Positions 6,413 through 15,197 are shown, counted from the stretch's first letter. The stretch is 32,324 nucleotides of DNA from Bacteriovoracaceae bacterium UBA6261 (GCA_002440825.1 DJVH01000058.1:51861-84184); one strand, 5' to 3'. Translations and numbers: made by a program. The notes: generated by a model not told the origin, from the sequence alone.

Positions 6413-6763
6413 CTATGCAGTAAGTTCTTTGGCAATTTTAATGGCCTCTCGATGAGAGAAAGGTCCAACTTCGATTTCATCGCCGATCACAGATGAGCGC
6501 GTTTTAAAAGCGTAGAATTTGCCTTTTACTTCGATCGTCAGCTTTGTTGGCAATGTAAACTTCCCCATCGTTTCAAGCTTATCCAGGCCTGTTTGAGTGA
6601 GGTTGATTTTAATAGTCGTCGCTCCGTGGCGGTTCACTCTTTCAGCGTGAGTAAAGTCCCCTTTGCGGAAAACCTTATCCGACCCAGGTGGTGCCTCATG
6701 AGCAAAAACGGTTTCAGTTTGTGATGTAATAACAGTCGCTAAAAATAATGATTTAAAATTCAT
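6413..6763 (-). CDS. Small secreted protein of unknown function
   Basis: A 116-residue protein with an N-terminal hydrophobic signal sequence (MNFKSLFLATVITS, likely cut after VFA). The mature part starts with HEAPPGSD and is basic, with no cysteines. It contains a KLTIEVKGKFYAFKTRSSVIGDEIEVGPF stretch that suggests alternating strands of a small beta domain, followed by a C-terminal helix (SHREAIKIAKEL). AAAAGGATT about 6 nt upstream supports the start. It follows the small membrane gene at 6816 by 52 bp on the same strand and is probably the last gene of that transcript; a hairpin at 6372 follows. I do not recognise a family, and a periplasmic location is inferred from the signal peptide only. 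Confidence 0.75.
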   Translation of the reverse strand: MNFKSLFLATVITSQTETVFAHEAPPGSDKVFRKGDFTHAERVNRHGATTIKINLTQTGLDKLETMGKFTLPTKLTIEVKGKFYAFKTRSSVIGDEIEVGPFSHREAIKIAKELTA

Positions 6764-6815
6764 TCGTTTAATCCTTTTTAAAATAATTATGAGTTCATTT
6801 CTAAAAACAGATGGA

Positions 6816-7121
6816 TTAAACGGGCGGAGATAAACCTGACTTGATTCTCAATGTACGTGGATGAAGAAGCAAAATATCCCAGAAAAACAAAACGATGATT
6901 AAAAATACTGAGAAACAAATGATCGGTGATTCATTGAAGGTGACGTGCTTTACGCATCCCTGGTGACAAATTGACTTCTTAACATGTGAGTGAATTTCTT
7001 TGGCATAAGACGGAGATGCTTGATCATTATCGATCTCCGGCAACGGAGAATGAACATTGTCGCTCGAACTTACGAACAAACAATAAAAAATTGATAATGT
7101 TATCGAAGCGAAAACTCTCAT
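6816..7121 (-). CDS. Small membrane protein, signal/anchor plus C-terminal TM
   Basis: A 101-residue protein with an N-terminal hydrophobic segment (MRVFASITLSIFYCLF), a middle part with His and a CHQGC motif, and a strong C-terminal membrane segment (about residues 67-86) followed by a short basic tail ending SGLSPPV. The layout, with metal-ligand-type residues between two hydrophobic segments and a Pro-rich end, resembles small proteins near metal-efflux genes (DUF2946-like), but that is only an impression. The ATG lies at the predicted transcription start of a good sigma-70 promoter (7126-7154), so the mRNA may be leaderless. It lies 42 bp after the TolC gene with no terminator between. 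Confidence 0.6.
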   Translation of the reverse strand: MRVFASITLSIFYCLFVSSSDNVHSPLPEIDNDQASPSYAKEIHSHVKKSICHQGCVKHVTFNESPIICFSVFLIIVLFFWDILLLHPRTLRIKSGLSPPV

Positions 7122-7154
7122 ACCTTATAATGGTATGAATGAGATTTTTGTCAA
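7119..7154 (-). promoter_or_regulatory. Sigma-70-type promoter with inverted repeat over -10 and start codon
   Basis: Reading minus, TTGACA (7154-7149), a 17-bp spacer and ATTATA (7131-7126) make a strong promoter whose start would fall on the ATG at 7121. CATACC-N7-GGTATG (7119-7137) is a perfect 6-bp inverted repeat covering the -10 and the ATG, a likely operator position. Confidence 0.6.
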
Positions 7155-7163
7155 GGTGGGAAA

Positions 7164-8495
7164 CTATTGCTTACACAACTCATCAAGAGACATAGATTTT
7201 TTTCTGTGAAAAATTCCTTTCTTCTCCATATCTTTCGGAAGTGAGTCTGCACTACAACCTTTCACAAGGGAGAAGTCTCCATCGATGACGAGTCTTTGCA
7301 AAGTGAGTCTCTGCATTTTCAAATCAAGATCTGCTTTTATTTGATTGACTTTGATGTCGGTCAATTGAGATTCAGTCTGCAGCAATGTTTGCAGAGAAAT
7401 TAATCCAAGTTCATATTGCCTTCTTTGTCCTTCGAAAACTTTCATGCGGGCATTGAATGCTGACTGGGAAAGTTCCTGTTGCTCTTTTACTTCAATCAAT
7501 TTGCCTGAAAGAACTTCCGCCACTTTTTCATTTTCTTCTTTAAACTGTTCCACTCTGAGAAGAAGTGAATCGATATTGTTGTTGGCTATTTTAATATTCA
7601 CCAGTGTATCTGCACCGATGCTAAAACCACCGCCGGCCTTCAATCCTTCAAACGGAGAAGCATTGTTGGAACTCGTCCCTGCAATGCTGGAAGAAGACAT
7701 AAAGCCGAAGATTTTAGCCATTTTCCCCGCCTTCGCAGCTTTCACAAGGGAATTCAACTGAACAGACTCCGGAGCAATATCAAGTGAACGCTGGGCAATT
7801 TCTCCAATTGGTCTTGTTTCAAACTCTGAAGCTGGAAGGTCTTTTTCTTCCATCATCAGTTCAGTTCCCAGCGGCAGCGCCAGAGATGCTCTAAGAGCTG
7901 CTCTTTCTTCAATCAGCAGTTCATCAATTTTGGAAACGCGGATTTTTGATTCTTCCCATTGGGCAAGGGCCATGTTCAGGTCCTCGGTGGTAACGTTGCC
8001 GAGAATATCACTTTGCTTCTTGAGAGTTTTATAAACGCGCTCAAGAACGGCACTCTGGTCAAGGTAGACCTGATGCACCTTTTGATCGTTGATTAATGTG
8101 TAATAAAGCGAAAGAGCATTTGAAAGTACATTTAATTGAATCGCCTTATAAGACGCTTTATCTGCTTCAAACAATTCTTTCTCTTGCTTTAGGACAAGCC
8201 AGTTTGACGGCACAAGGAAAGGAAAAAGAATGGTGACAGATGAAAGAAGAAATGTCGGGTTCGCAAGCGCTGGAAGAAGAACTCCAAGATTTAAACTTGG
8301 AAGCAGCTTAGCTCTTGCCATGCTGACATTCAGTTTGGAATTTTGAACATTATTAAGTGACTGAAGAAGCGAAATATTTCCAGACAGGAGCTGAGTTCTT
8401 ACAGTTGTCGGATTCACCGTAAATTTTGTTTCGGCCGCATAAGTCTGAACGCTTAAAAAAGTTGTAACAAGAATAGTGGCAATAAGTTTTCTCAT
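7164..8495 (-). CDS. TolC-family outer-membrane efflux protein
   Basis: A 443-residue protein with a Sec signal peptide (cleavage near TYAA) and the long alpha-helical, Gln/Leu/Ala-rich halves of the OEP/TolC family: a first half with NNVQNSKLNVSMARAKLLPSLNLG and a second with the matching RRQYELGLISLQTLLQTESQLTDI segment. This pseudo-repeat forms the trimeric periplasmic tunnel. It also has a hydrophobic PALANPTFLLSSVTILFPFLVPSNW stretch around residues 75-100, which is less usual. AAGGAG precedes the ATG. It lies 9 bp after the lipoprotein gene and so belongs to the pump operon, which already holds another TolC-family gene. It may pair with a different pump, or form a mixed system. Confidence 0.85.
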   Translation of the reverse strand: MRKLIATILVTTFLSVQTYAAETKFTVNPTTVRTQLLSGNISLLQSLNNVQNSKLNVSMARAKLLPSLNLGVLLPALANPTFLLSSVTILFPFLVPSNWLVLKQEKELFEADKASYKAIQLNVLSNALSLYYTLINDQKVHQVYLDQSAVLERVYKTLKKQSDILGNVTTEDLNMALAQWEESKIRVSKIDELLIEERAALRASLALPLGTELMMEEKDLPASEFETRPIGEIAQRSLDIAPESVQLNSLVKAAKAGKMAKIFGFMSSSSIAGTSSNNASPFEGLKAGGGFSIGADTLVNIKIANNNIDSLLLRVEQFKEENEKVAEVLSGKLIEVKEQQELSQSAFNARMKVFEGQRRQYELGLISLQTLLQTESQLTDIKVNQIKADLDLKMQRLTLQRLVIDGDFSLVKGCSADSLPKDMEKKGIFHRKKSMSLDELCKQ

Positions 8496-8504
8496 GACGT
8501 CTCC

Positions 8505-9401
8505 TTAGATTTTAGCCTTAAGGTGAAGTCTGAGAATCGTCACTTTAGTTTGAATTTCACAGTCCCATCCAAAATCTTCAACACTGTTGTCGTAGCGATA
8601 GCAGCTCAAGTTCGCCCGGGCCGGAGTTCCTCTTTGATCAACAGGATCGCGTCCCACGAGTGTGCCGGCTTTATCGTCGAGAATAGCGTTGGTGAAATTC
8701 AATTCGAAATCCGTCAAATCACAGTTCACATTGACAATGCGAACCGGAGAAAACAATTTATAAAATCTTTGCTCAGGAAGGATATCGCGATTGATGAAGT
8801 TCATTTTAAAAGGAACGCTAGAATCACCCGAACGGTACGCGCCTGTGTAAACATAATCCAATCGTTTCATTTGCTGCAACCGCGTTCCACCGACTTCGAT
8901 CGATGAACGGTTTGGGAGAGACGCATTTTTTGTTAAATCAAGTTCGCCGCCGAATTCTGACTGCCCCTGTACTTCAATACTGCCGTTCCATTTGTCATTG
9001 GAAATAACACCGGAAAGGCTCAGTTTGCCGGCCACGCCGCCTTCCATTGTCACTGGAATGGTCACCTGGAAATCGCCGGTAATGTTATCGTAGAAACCGT
9101 TGTCAAAAACAATTTCTGCGTTGGTGATACTGCGATAGCTGAGTGTCCCGCTGACGATCGCTCTTTGCTCACTTGATTGAATATCTGTTTTTGCCTGAAT
9201 TTTTAAAATGACTGCGCCGAGGTTGGTTCCATCGAGTTTTGAAATCACTGAACCTGAGTACGTTCCTGAAACAGATGAAATTCGCGAAAGGTTCTGAACC
9301 AGTTGCTCGCGCTTGAAATCTTCCATGTTCTTATCTTGTGAACAGCCGGCACCAAGTAGGCCGAGACAAGTGATAAGCATACCTAAAACGCACTTTTTCA
9401 T
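8505..9401 (-). CDS. Lipoprotein of unknown function, beta-rich
   Basis: A 298-residue lipoprotein, starting at the ATG at 9399-9401 because AGGAG lies 8 nt upstream and MKKCVLGMLITCLGLLGAGCSQ is a signal with lipobox (LGAGC); the longer frame has no such features. The mature protein begins SQDKNMEDF. The rest alternates polar and hydrophobic residues with GTYSGSVISKLDG, GTLSYRSI and GKLSLSGVI segments, as in beta-sandwich or barrel-like domains. The residue after the cysteine is Ser, not Asp, so outer-membrane sorting is plausible. It sits between the MarR gene and the second TolC gene in the pump operon, so it may be an accessory factor; that is inference. No family recognised. Confidence 0.75.
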   Translation of the reverse strand: MKKCVLGMLITCLGLLGAGCSQDKNMEDFKREQLVQNLSRISSVSGTYSGSVISKLDGTNLGAVILKIQAKTDIQSSEQRAIVSGTLSYRSITNAEIVFDNGFYDNITGDFQVTIPVTMEGGVAGKLSLSGVISNDKWNGSIEVQGQSEFGGELDLTKNASLPNRSSIEVGGTRLQQMKRLDYVYTGAYRSGDSSVPFKMNFINRDILPEQRFYKLFSPVRIVNVNCDLTDFELNFTNAILDDKAGTLVGRDPVDQRGTPARANLSCYRYDNSVEDFGWDCEIQTKVTILRLHLKAKI

Positions 9402-9480
9402 AGACGACTCCTGAGATAATTCACTTTCATACAGAAGGGGGATCCCTTTTGTAAGCCTCACTGAAATATTTACCGAAAGT

Positions 9481-9927
9481 TTAGTTTTCAGCTAACAGTG
9501 AGAAATTTTTCTGCAATAGTTCCAGGCCTTGGATGATAGCTAAAGCCTCGCTTTCCGGTAAGGAAGAGAGCTTTTCACTAATGCGCGTCCGTGCGTCGGT
9601 TTTAATGATTTTGTGTAATTTTTGTCCTTCTGCTGTAAGAGACAATGAAGTTTGTCTTCGGTCATTTTTGTTTATGGCCTTCTTAACCAGTCCTTCATTG
9701 ACCAGAAAGTCCAGCATTCGCGAAACAGCAGCTTCGCTCACTCCCAGAAGATCACCCAGTTCCTTGTTGCTGCAAAGGCCGCGATTGATCGCCGCGAGCA
9801 CGCGGAACTGAGGAACAGTAAGACCCTCTCCTCTGCCTTTACGCATCTCTTCGCGAAGATATTGCACCGTCTTTGGCATAACATCCATCATGAGTTCAGC
9901 AAGTTGTTCTGAGTGCTTTTTATTCAA
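9481..9927 (-). CDS. MarR-family transcriptional regulator
   Basis: A 148-residue winged-helix protein. The DNA-binding core is clear: a LTVPQFRVLAAI helix, NKELGDLLGVSEAAVSRMLDFLVNEGLV (helix-turn-helix) and the wing signature DRRQTSLSLTAEGQ. It starts at TTG (9925-9927), overlapping the barrel gene's stop by 8 bp, with AGGG about 7 nt upstream; the next Met is internal to the first helix. MarR regulators are usually repressors that release DNA on ligand binding, often controlling efflux. Its place inside the RND operon, together with a perfect inverted repeat over the operon's promoter (15043-15065), indicates self-regulation of the pump operon. The inducer is unknown. Confidence 0.9.
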   Translation of the reverse strand: MNKKHSEQLAELMMDVMPKTVQYLREEMRKGRGEGLTVPQFRVLAAINRGLCSNKELGDLLGVSEAAVSRMLDFLVNEGLVKKAINKNDRRQTSLSLTAEGQKLHKIIKTDARTRISEKLSSLPESEALAIIQGLELLQKNFSLLAEN

Positions 9928-10609
9928 AGTTAATCCCTAAACTGAGACTCGACAGATAAAGTTCATGGCCGCCGACCTTCCCCCATTGCCCCTTGAGTCC
10001 GAGATCCATTTCAAATTTATTTTTTACAGGAACGATAAAGTTCAATTTTAAAATACCTGTGGCCCCAAAATGTGTGAATGAATTTCCAAAAACACTTTGC
10101 TCCCCAAGAATGATCACCGGAGCAACTCCGATCCCCGCAGAGAAAAACATTCTTCGCTTCACCGACCAGGCGAGGTCTACGTTTTGAATGATATCGGCCT
10201 GAAACAAATTTATTTTTTGTTCAAAAACTGATGAGCTTCTTTTGAACCTCATCCATTCTCCATCCAGTTCAAAATGTCCGCGGTAATAAAAAAGATTGTT
10301 TGCTGTTTTTCTTCCCAGGACAATTCCGACAAGTTCTTGTTTGAACTCGGGTGCATTGGAAATCAATGAAGGAATTTTGTAAGTCAAACCTGAAACACTA
10401 AGGCCAGCGTAATACAGCCTGTCTGCACGCAGTTCAGTTTTTCTTTCTGGAAGAGGCGATTGATTGCCGATTAAAATTTCAGGTTTTGTCTGCGGAACAG
10501 AATAGATTCTCTCTTCAACCAAAGGAGTTTTCTCTTTTGTTTTTTTGACGGGCTTTGCCGCATACACGTTTGCAGAAAGGAAGAGAGTTAACAATAAAAA
10601 AGCGCGCAT
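9920..10609 (-). CDS. Predicted outer-membrane beta-barrel protein in pump operon
   Basis: A 229-residue protein with a signal peptide (MRAFLLLTLFLSANVYA). After a basic, Lys-rich linker, the region from about residue 65 has alternating hydrophobic and polar strands (FYYRGHFELDGEWMRF, FFSAGIGVAPVII, ELYLSSLSLGINFE), ending in a phenylalanine-containing final strand, as in outer-membrane barrels recognised by BAM. The start overlaps the upstream TolC stop by one base (TAATG), with AGGAGA upstream, so translation is coupled. Located between TolC and MarR, it may be part of the export apparatus or a sensor of envelope state. It is not a standard RND component and I recognise no family. Confidence 0.7.
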   Translation of the reverse strand: MRAFLLLTLFLSANVYAAKPVKKTKEKTPLVEERIYSVPQTKPEILIGNQSPLPERKTELRADRLYYAGLSVSGLTYKIPSLISNAPEFKQELVGIVLGRKTANNLFYYRGHFELDGEWMRFKRSSSVFEQKINLFQADIIQNVDLAWSVKRRMFFSAGIGVAPVIILGEQSVFGNSFTHFGATGILKLNFIVPVKNKFEMDLGLKGQWGKVGGHELYLSSLSLGINFE

Positions 10610-11922
10610 TATCTGTCTCCTTCTCTAGTGAGGAAGTCGACAAGCTTATCCAGCGACTGTCCCGAGGAAACAAAGTAATTCGAATAAGAAACGATACTTT
10701 GGTATTTCAATTTATCCAGATTGTTCCTGGCCTGCAAAGCAGACTGTTGAACAGTGAGGAACTGAAGAAAATCAATTTGAGATAATCGATACAACCTTGA
10801 ACCTTCATCCTGGGTCTGCTCAGCAAGTTTGACTGCTGATTCTGAAGAGAGCAAAGAAGCCTCAACAGTTTCCAGTTCCTGTAAACTTGAAACTTGTTTC
10901 AGAGTAAGAGAGTTTTCAAGATCTCTTCTGGCAATGCGGAGCTGGGAATCCTGAGAAGCAATAATCGCCCGCTCTTGATTGGAAGAAAATCCGGAGAACA
11001 AAGGAATCGTCAGCTGAAGAGAAATCGCCCAGGCGTTTGAGAAATCAGAAAACAGATCTGCTTTCTTATAATTATTGTAAAGATAATCGCCGACCAGTTT
11101 GATATTGGGAAAATGTTTTCCCAAAATCACATCGCGATTGTAATCAAGCTGAGTGAGCTGAAGCTGGTTAAGTTCGTATTCAGGAAGACGAAATGTTGAA
11201 AGATCAATCAATTTCTGAACTTCTTTAAGTCTGAGAGTCTTAAGCGCTCCTTTTATTTTTAATTCGGGATGTTCTTTCTCCCCCATGAAGGCAATCAATT
11301 GTTGCGCGGCCACTGTGTATTGATTTTTTGCCTGCTCAATTTGTGGCTGGATAAGGGCCAGTTGCGTTTTCACCTGGAGAATATCCAGCATTTGTCCGCG
11401 CCCTTTTTCGTAACGGCTTTGCGAAGTGGCCAGTGATTTTTGAATGATGTCCTGATTCTTCAGCAAATTCTCCAGCGCCTGCTGATTGAGAATGAAGCGG
11501 TAAAAAGCTTCGATAATGTTCTGAGTGATATTTCTCTCTTCAATTTCAATATTGGTTTGTTGGATTTTTTTATCATAATCTGAAGATCTCACCGCTGAAA
11601 TCAAACCTTTTCCATAAAGTGTCTGAGTCAACTTGAGATCACTGCCGTAAGTGTTGTAAGGATCCCCGCCAAATTTAGGACTTCCGGTATAAACGGCATC
11701 TTTTTGATAGTTGCCGTTGAGTATCCAGTTGAGCGAAGGATACAAAGAGCTGGCCGCAAGATATTTTTGTGAATCGTATTGATTCAATTTCTCTTTCGCC
11801 GCGAGAATCCGCGGATTTTTTTCTTTTGCAATCCTGATGACATCCTTTAAATCCAGCACTGAGGCCATGGAGTTCATGCTAAGAACAGCGAACAAAAAAA
11901 CAAAATAACGAGACAAACGCAT
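10609..11922 (-). CDS. TolC-family outer-membrane efflux protein (RND partner)
   Basis: A 437-residue protein with signal peptide (cleavage near SMAS) and two homologous helical halves typical of OEP: VLDLKDVIRIAKEKNPRILAAKEKL at the N-terminus, NQQALENLLKNQDIIQKSLATSQSRYEKG, and the late QDEGSRLYRLSQIDFLQFLTVQQSALQARN repeat. It should form the trimeric exit duct for the adjacent RND transporter, whose stop codon is only 5 bp upstream. AAGGAA is 9 nt before the ATG. In this genome segment it is one of two TolC-family proteins in the same operon-like block, and it is the better candidate for the pump partner because of its direct linkage. Confidence 0.9.
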   Translation of the reverse strand: MRLSRYFVFLFAVLSMNSMASVLDLKDVIRIAKEKNPRILAAKEKLNQYDSQKYLAASSLYPSLNWILNGNYQKDAVYTGSPKFGGDPYNTYGSDLKLTQTLYGKGLISAVRSSDYDKKIQQTNIEIEERNITQNIIEAFYRFILNQQALENLLKNQDIIQKSLATSQSRYEKGRGQMLDILQVKTQLALIQPQIEQAKNQYTVAAQQLIAFMGEKEHPELKIKGALKTLRLKEVQKLIDLSTFRLPEYELNQLQLTQLDYNRDVILGKHFPNIKLVGDYLYNNYKKADLFSDFSNAWAISLQLTIPLFSGFSSNQERAIIASQDSQLRIARRDLENSLTLKQVSSLQELETVEASLLSSESAVKLAEQTQDEGSRLYRLSQIDFLQFLTVQQSALQARNNLDKLKYQSIVSYSNYFVSSGQSLDKLVDFLTREGDR

Positions 11923-11927
11923 GAGTA

Positions 11928-14900
11928 TTATTCCTTAACTTTTTTCTTTTTACTTTCAAGCGGCGACATAATCAAATAAAGCGCCGGCACAACAAACAAC
12001 GTCAGAATAGTTGAAACAATGGTTCCCCCGATAATAGAAAGACCCATCGGAAGCCTTGTTTCTGCACCGATCCCGTGCCCGAAGATAAGCGGTGTGGCCG
12101 CCGCAACAGTCGCAGCAGAAGTCATAAGAATCGGTCGCAGTCGCACCGGGCAAGCTTCGAGCAATGATTCGAAAACATTTTTCTTGGATTGAGCACGCAC
12201 TTGATTGGTAAATTCCACAAGCATGATCGAGTTCTTTTTAGAGATCCCCATCAAAACAATGAGGCCGATAAAACTGAAAAGGTTCACTGATGCACCAAAC
12301 ATCCAGAGGGCCACGAGAGCACCTGAAACTGAAAATGGCAGTGCCACCAAAACAGGAAACGGATGAATGAAAGAATCAAACTGAACCGCAAGAATGAGAA
12401 ACGCGACGAGAATCCCGATTCCCAAAGCGGAACTTAAACTTTTAAACGAACTCGAAAACCCTGCTGCTGATCCTTCCAGTGCAAAAGAATAACCGGAAGG
12501 GAGAATTTTAGCAGCAATGACCTTGGCCCTGTCGAGGGCCTTTGATTGCGATACGCCCGGGGCGAGGTTGCCAAAAACAGAGATTGATCTTTGACGATTG
12601 ACTCTTGAGATGGCCTGAATGGCCTTGCCCTCTTCAATCGTTACAAGTTCGCTGAGCGGGACTAAATTTCCGACATTATTTCTCACGAAAAATTTTTTAA
12701 AGTCTTCTTTGGCCTTTACCTGTTCATCTTTAAATTTAAAACGGATGTCATAGCGTTTGCCATCCATTGTAAAAAGCCCTTGTCTTAAGCTTCCGATCCC
12801 TGCCGAAAGAATTTGACCTACATCTTCAACACTCACTCCTCTTTCCGCCATGGCTTCGCGATTGGGGCGAAGAATGAGCTCAGGAATTCCTTTCTTAAAG
12901 TCAGAATCGAGATCAACACCCAATTTTTCTTCTTCAAGCTTGGCCATTAATTCTTTCGATTTCTGATCAAGGATTTCCAGATCCGGTCCTCTTAAGTTGA
13001 CAGCAATCGGATTTTGTCGACCGGAAGAAAGGTTGCGGGCAGAGTTATCTCTCATGGTTACGCGAACACCTTTGAGTTCTTTTAATTCAGTTCTGAGTTG
13101 ATCCATGATTTTCGTATGTCCAAGAGCACGTTGTTCTCTTGGTTTTAAAATGATCGGAATAAACATCTGGTTTACACCTGACGAAGAACCTCCACCAGAT
13201 CCGATGGAAACAAGATAACCAAGAATATTCTTGTTCTTTTTTAAATACTCCTCAATCTTTGTACCTTGCTCAGCAGTCGCTTCGAGCGATGTGCCCGGTT
13301 TGGTCTGAGCAGTCATAATAATGAGCCCCTGATCCTGTTGGGGAACGAATTCCTGACGAACTTTCATAATCAGAAAAAGAGAAAGAATAAAAAATCCCAA
13401 CGAAGCAAGAACTGTCGTCCATTTCCAGTTCAACGTTTTTGCAAGAATGCCGCGATAGAAATGCTCGACTTTTTCAAACATTGTATCGAGGTATTTTTCA
13501 AACTTAGAAACTTCCGGCTCAGATGACAGAAGTGCAGCTGCACGCATGGGTGTTATCGTGACGGCTTCAAGCAATGAAAGCAAAACGCACGCACACATCG
13601 TCACACCAAACTGAAAAAAGAATTTACCAATGATTCCTTCCATGAAAACAACGGGAAGAAAAACAGCGACAACGGCAAGAGTAGCGGCACTGGCTGCCGG
13701 TAAAACTTCTTTGGCACCATCAGAAGCAGCTGTGACAGAATCTTTGCCCATTCGATAATGGCGGACTATGTTTTCAAGCAGCATGATGGCGTCGTCAACG
13801 ACGATGGAAATGGACAAGGTCAACGCCAGCAATGTGAAGAGATTCAGCGTGAAACCTGAAAAATACATAATTGTGAAAGTTCCAACGATTGAAGTAGGAA
13901 TGGAAAATAAAATATTGATGGCAGCCTGCAAACTTCCAAGGAAAAGAAAACAAATGATGATCGTAATAAATGCGGCCACCCACAATTTTTCAATGGTAAG
14001 ATCGACAGTCGCTTTCGTCGACTTGGTATAATCCACGATAACCTGATACTGATAGCCTTTCGGAAAACTTGCTTTGATCTGCTCAAGTTTTTTACGGACG
14101 TTTTCTGCAACTTCAACTTCGTTTGTTCCACGCTGTTTTCTGATTTGCAGACCAATCGCCTCCTGGCCATTGACTCGTGCGATCCTTCTGATGTCTGAAA
14201 GGCCATCAACAACTTCAGCAACATCTTTAATATAAAGTTTGCGGCCGTAGACTCTCTCACCGCCTCCGCGTTTGAGAATGCGGATATTTTTTACTTCTTC
14301 AATGGTCGAAGCTTCTCCAAGCCAGCGAACACGCAGTTCGCGCAGTTTTTCAACGAATTGTCCCGCAGCGCTTTCGACGTGCTGGGATTTCAAAGCATTC
14401 ACGACATCAGTAATGGTAAGATCAAACTGATTAAGTTTTTGCGTATCAATCCAGACGCGAAGATTTCGGTCCGCAAATCCCCCCACTGTAACTTCTCCGA
14501 CTCCCGGAAGAAAGCGCAGTTGATCCAGCAGATAACTGTCAGACCAGGCAAGCATGTCTTTTAAATCGGCCTTTCCTGAAATGGAAACAATGAGAATGGG
14601 ATCCTCTTCCGGATTTTGTTTTTTAACAATGGGCGGATCAATATTGGGAGGAAGTCTTAATTGACTCAAGGCCGTCTGAACTTCCTGCAAGGCCACGTCG
14701 ACATTGCGATTCATATCAAATTCAAGAGTCACTTGACCGGAACCTTGTTTTGCAGAAGCGCGCATCTCTTTAATACCTTCGATCGAAAGAAGGCGCTCCT
14801 CAATGGGAGTAATTAATTCAGATTCGACGACTTCTGGAGCAGCACCGTTATAAGTAAAAGTCACACTGATGATCGGGAAATCCACGTCAGGCAGCTGGGA

Positions 14901-15002
14901 AATTCCCATTCTATTAAGCGAAATCGCCCCGAAAACGATTAAGGCAAACATGAGTACCCAGGCAAAAACTGGGCGTTTTATCGAGAGATCAATCAAATTC
15001 AT
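11928..15002 (-). CDS. RND efflux permease, AcrB/HAE1-type
   Basis: A 1024-residue inner-membrane transporter, matching the family's usual size. It starts MNLIDLSIKRPVFAWVLM, the canonical first RND helix; a longer frame would begin inside the predicted operator and is rejected. Present features include FPIISVTFTYNGAAPEVVE and the intramembrane proton-relay pair SIVVDDAIMLLENIV (D403, D404), with the second half repeating the first. It should export a hydrophobic or amphipathic compound using the proton gradient, working with the TolC protein just downstream. No membrane-fusion (adaptor) gene lies before it, after it or elsewhere in the window, which is unusual for this family. Expression probably depends on the promoter and MarR-type operator at 15031-15065. 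Confidence 0.92.
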   Translation of the reverse strand: MNLIDLSIKRPVFAWVLMFALIVFGAISLNRMGISQLPDVDFPIISVTFTYNGAAPEVVESELITPIEERLLSIEGIKEMRASAKQGSGQVTLEFDMNRNVDVALQEVQTALSQLRLPPNIDPPIVKKQNPEEDPILIVSISGKADLKDMLAWSDSYLLDQLRFLPGVGEVTVGGFADRNLRVWIDTQKLNQFDLTITDVVNALKSQHVESAAGQFVEKLRELRVRWLGEASTIEEVKNIRILKRGGGERVYGRKLYIKDVAEVVDGLSDIRRIARVNGQEAIGLQIRKQRGTNEVEVAENVRKKLEQIKASFPKGYQYQVIVDYTKSTKATVDLTIEKLWVAAFITIIICFLFLGSLQAAINILFSIPTSIVGTFTIMYFSGFTLNLFTLLALTLSISIVVDDAIMLLENIVRHYRMGKDSVTAASDGAKEVLPAASAATLAVVAVFLPVVFMEGIIGKFFFQFGVTMCACVLLSLLEAVTITPMRAAALLSSEPEVSKFEKYLDTMFEKVEHFYRGILAKTLNWKWTTVLASLGFFILSLFLIMKVRQEFVPQQDQGLIIMTAQTKPGTSLEATAEQGTKIEEYLKKNKNILGYLVSIGSGGGSSSGVNQMFIPIILKPREQRALGHTKIMDQLRTELKELKGVRVTMRDNSARNLSSGRQNPIAVNLRGPDLEILDQKSKELMAKLEEEKLGVDLDSDFKKGIPELILRPNREAMAERGVSVEDVGQILSAGIGSLRQGLFTMDGKRYDIRFKFKDEQVKAKEDFKKFFVRNNVGNLVPLSELVTIEEGKAIQAISRVNRQRSISVFGNLAPGVSQSKALDRAKVIAAKILPSGYSFALEGSAAGFSSSFKSLSSALGIGILVAFLILAVQFDSFIHPFPVLVALPFSVSGALVALWMFGASVNLFSFIGLIVLMGISKKNSIMLVEFTNQVRAQSKKNVFESLLEACPVRLRPILMTSAATVAAATPLIFGHGIGAETRLPMGLSIIGGTIVSTILTLFVVPALYLIMSPLESKKKKVKE

Positions 15003-15030
15003 AAAGTATCTCAAAAAGTGTTGTGGGTGT

Positions 15031-15060
15031 ATCTTACAAAACAATCCTTAACATTGTTAA
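15031..15060 (-). promoter_or_regulatory. Predicted promoter of the RND operon
   Basis: Reading minus, TTAACA (15060-15055), 18 bp and TAAGAT (15036-15031) form a plausible sigma-70 promoter about 30 nt before the RND start codon. The -35 lies inside the operator palindrome. Confidence 0.5.
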
Positions 15061-15065
15061 GGATT
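15043..15065. promoter_or_regulatory. Candidate MarR operator, perfect 11-bp inverted repeat
   Basis: AATCCTTAACA and TGTTAAGGATT flank a single base. The symmetry and size fit a homodimeric winged-helix repressor site. It covers the -35 region of the predicted RND operon promoter, and the operon encodes a MarR protein at 9481-9927. Confidence 0.65.
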
Positions 15066-15197
15066 TTTTTCAGACCATGTGCCCCACATTTTTGACAAGT
15101 CCTCGACAAAAAAAAGGGACCTAACTTGTGGTAATTTCCAAAATTAGTTTTCGGAATGCATGAGCTTTACAATGCGGATACTAGTATGGGGTCTGAA

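Noticed and set aside
14998..15044. An RND start codon further upstream (15044)
   Set aside because: It would lie inside the operator and add a non-family extension before the canonical MNLIDLSIKRPVFA start.
11928..15044. Overlapping open frames on the opposite strand of the RND gene
   Set aside because: They lack signals, domains and ribosome-binding sites and mirror the composition of the real gene.
15043..15065. Reading the perfect inverted repeat plus T-run as a plus-strand terminator
   Set aside because: No plus-strand gene ends here; it overlaps the -35 of the RND promoter, so operator is the better reading.
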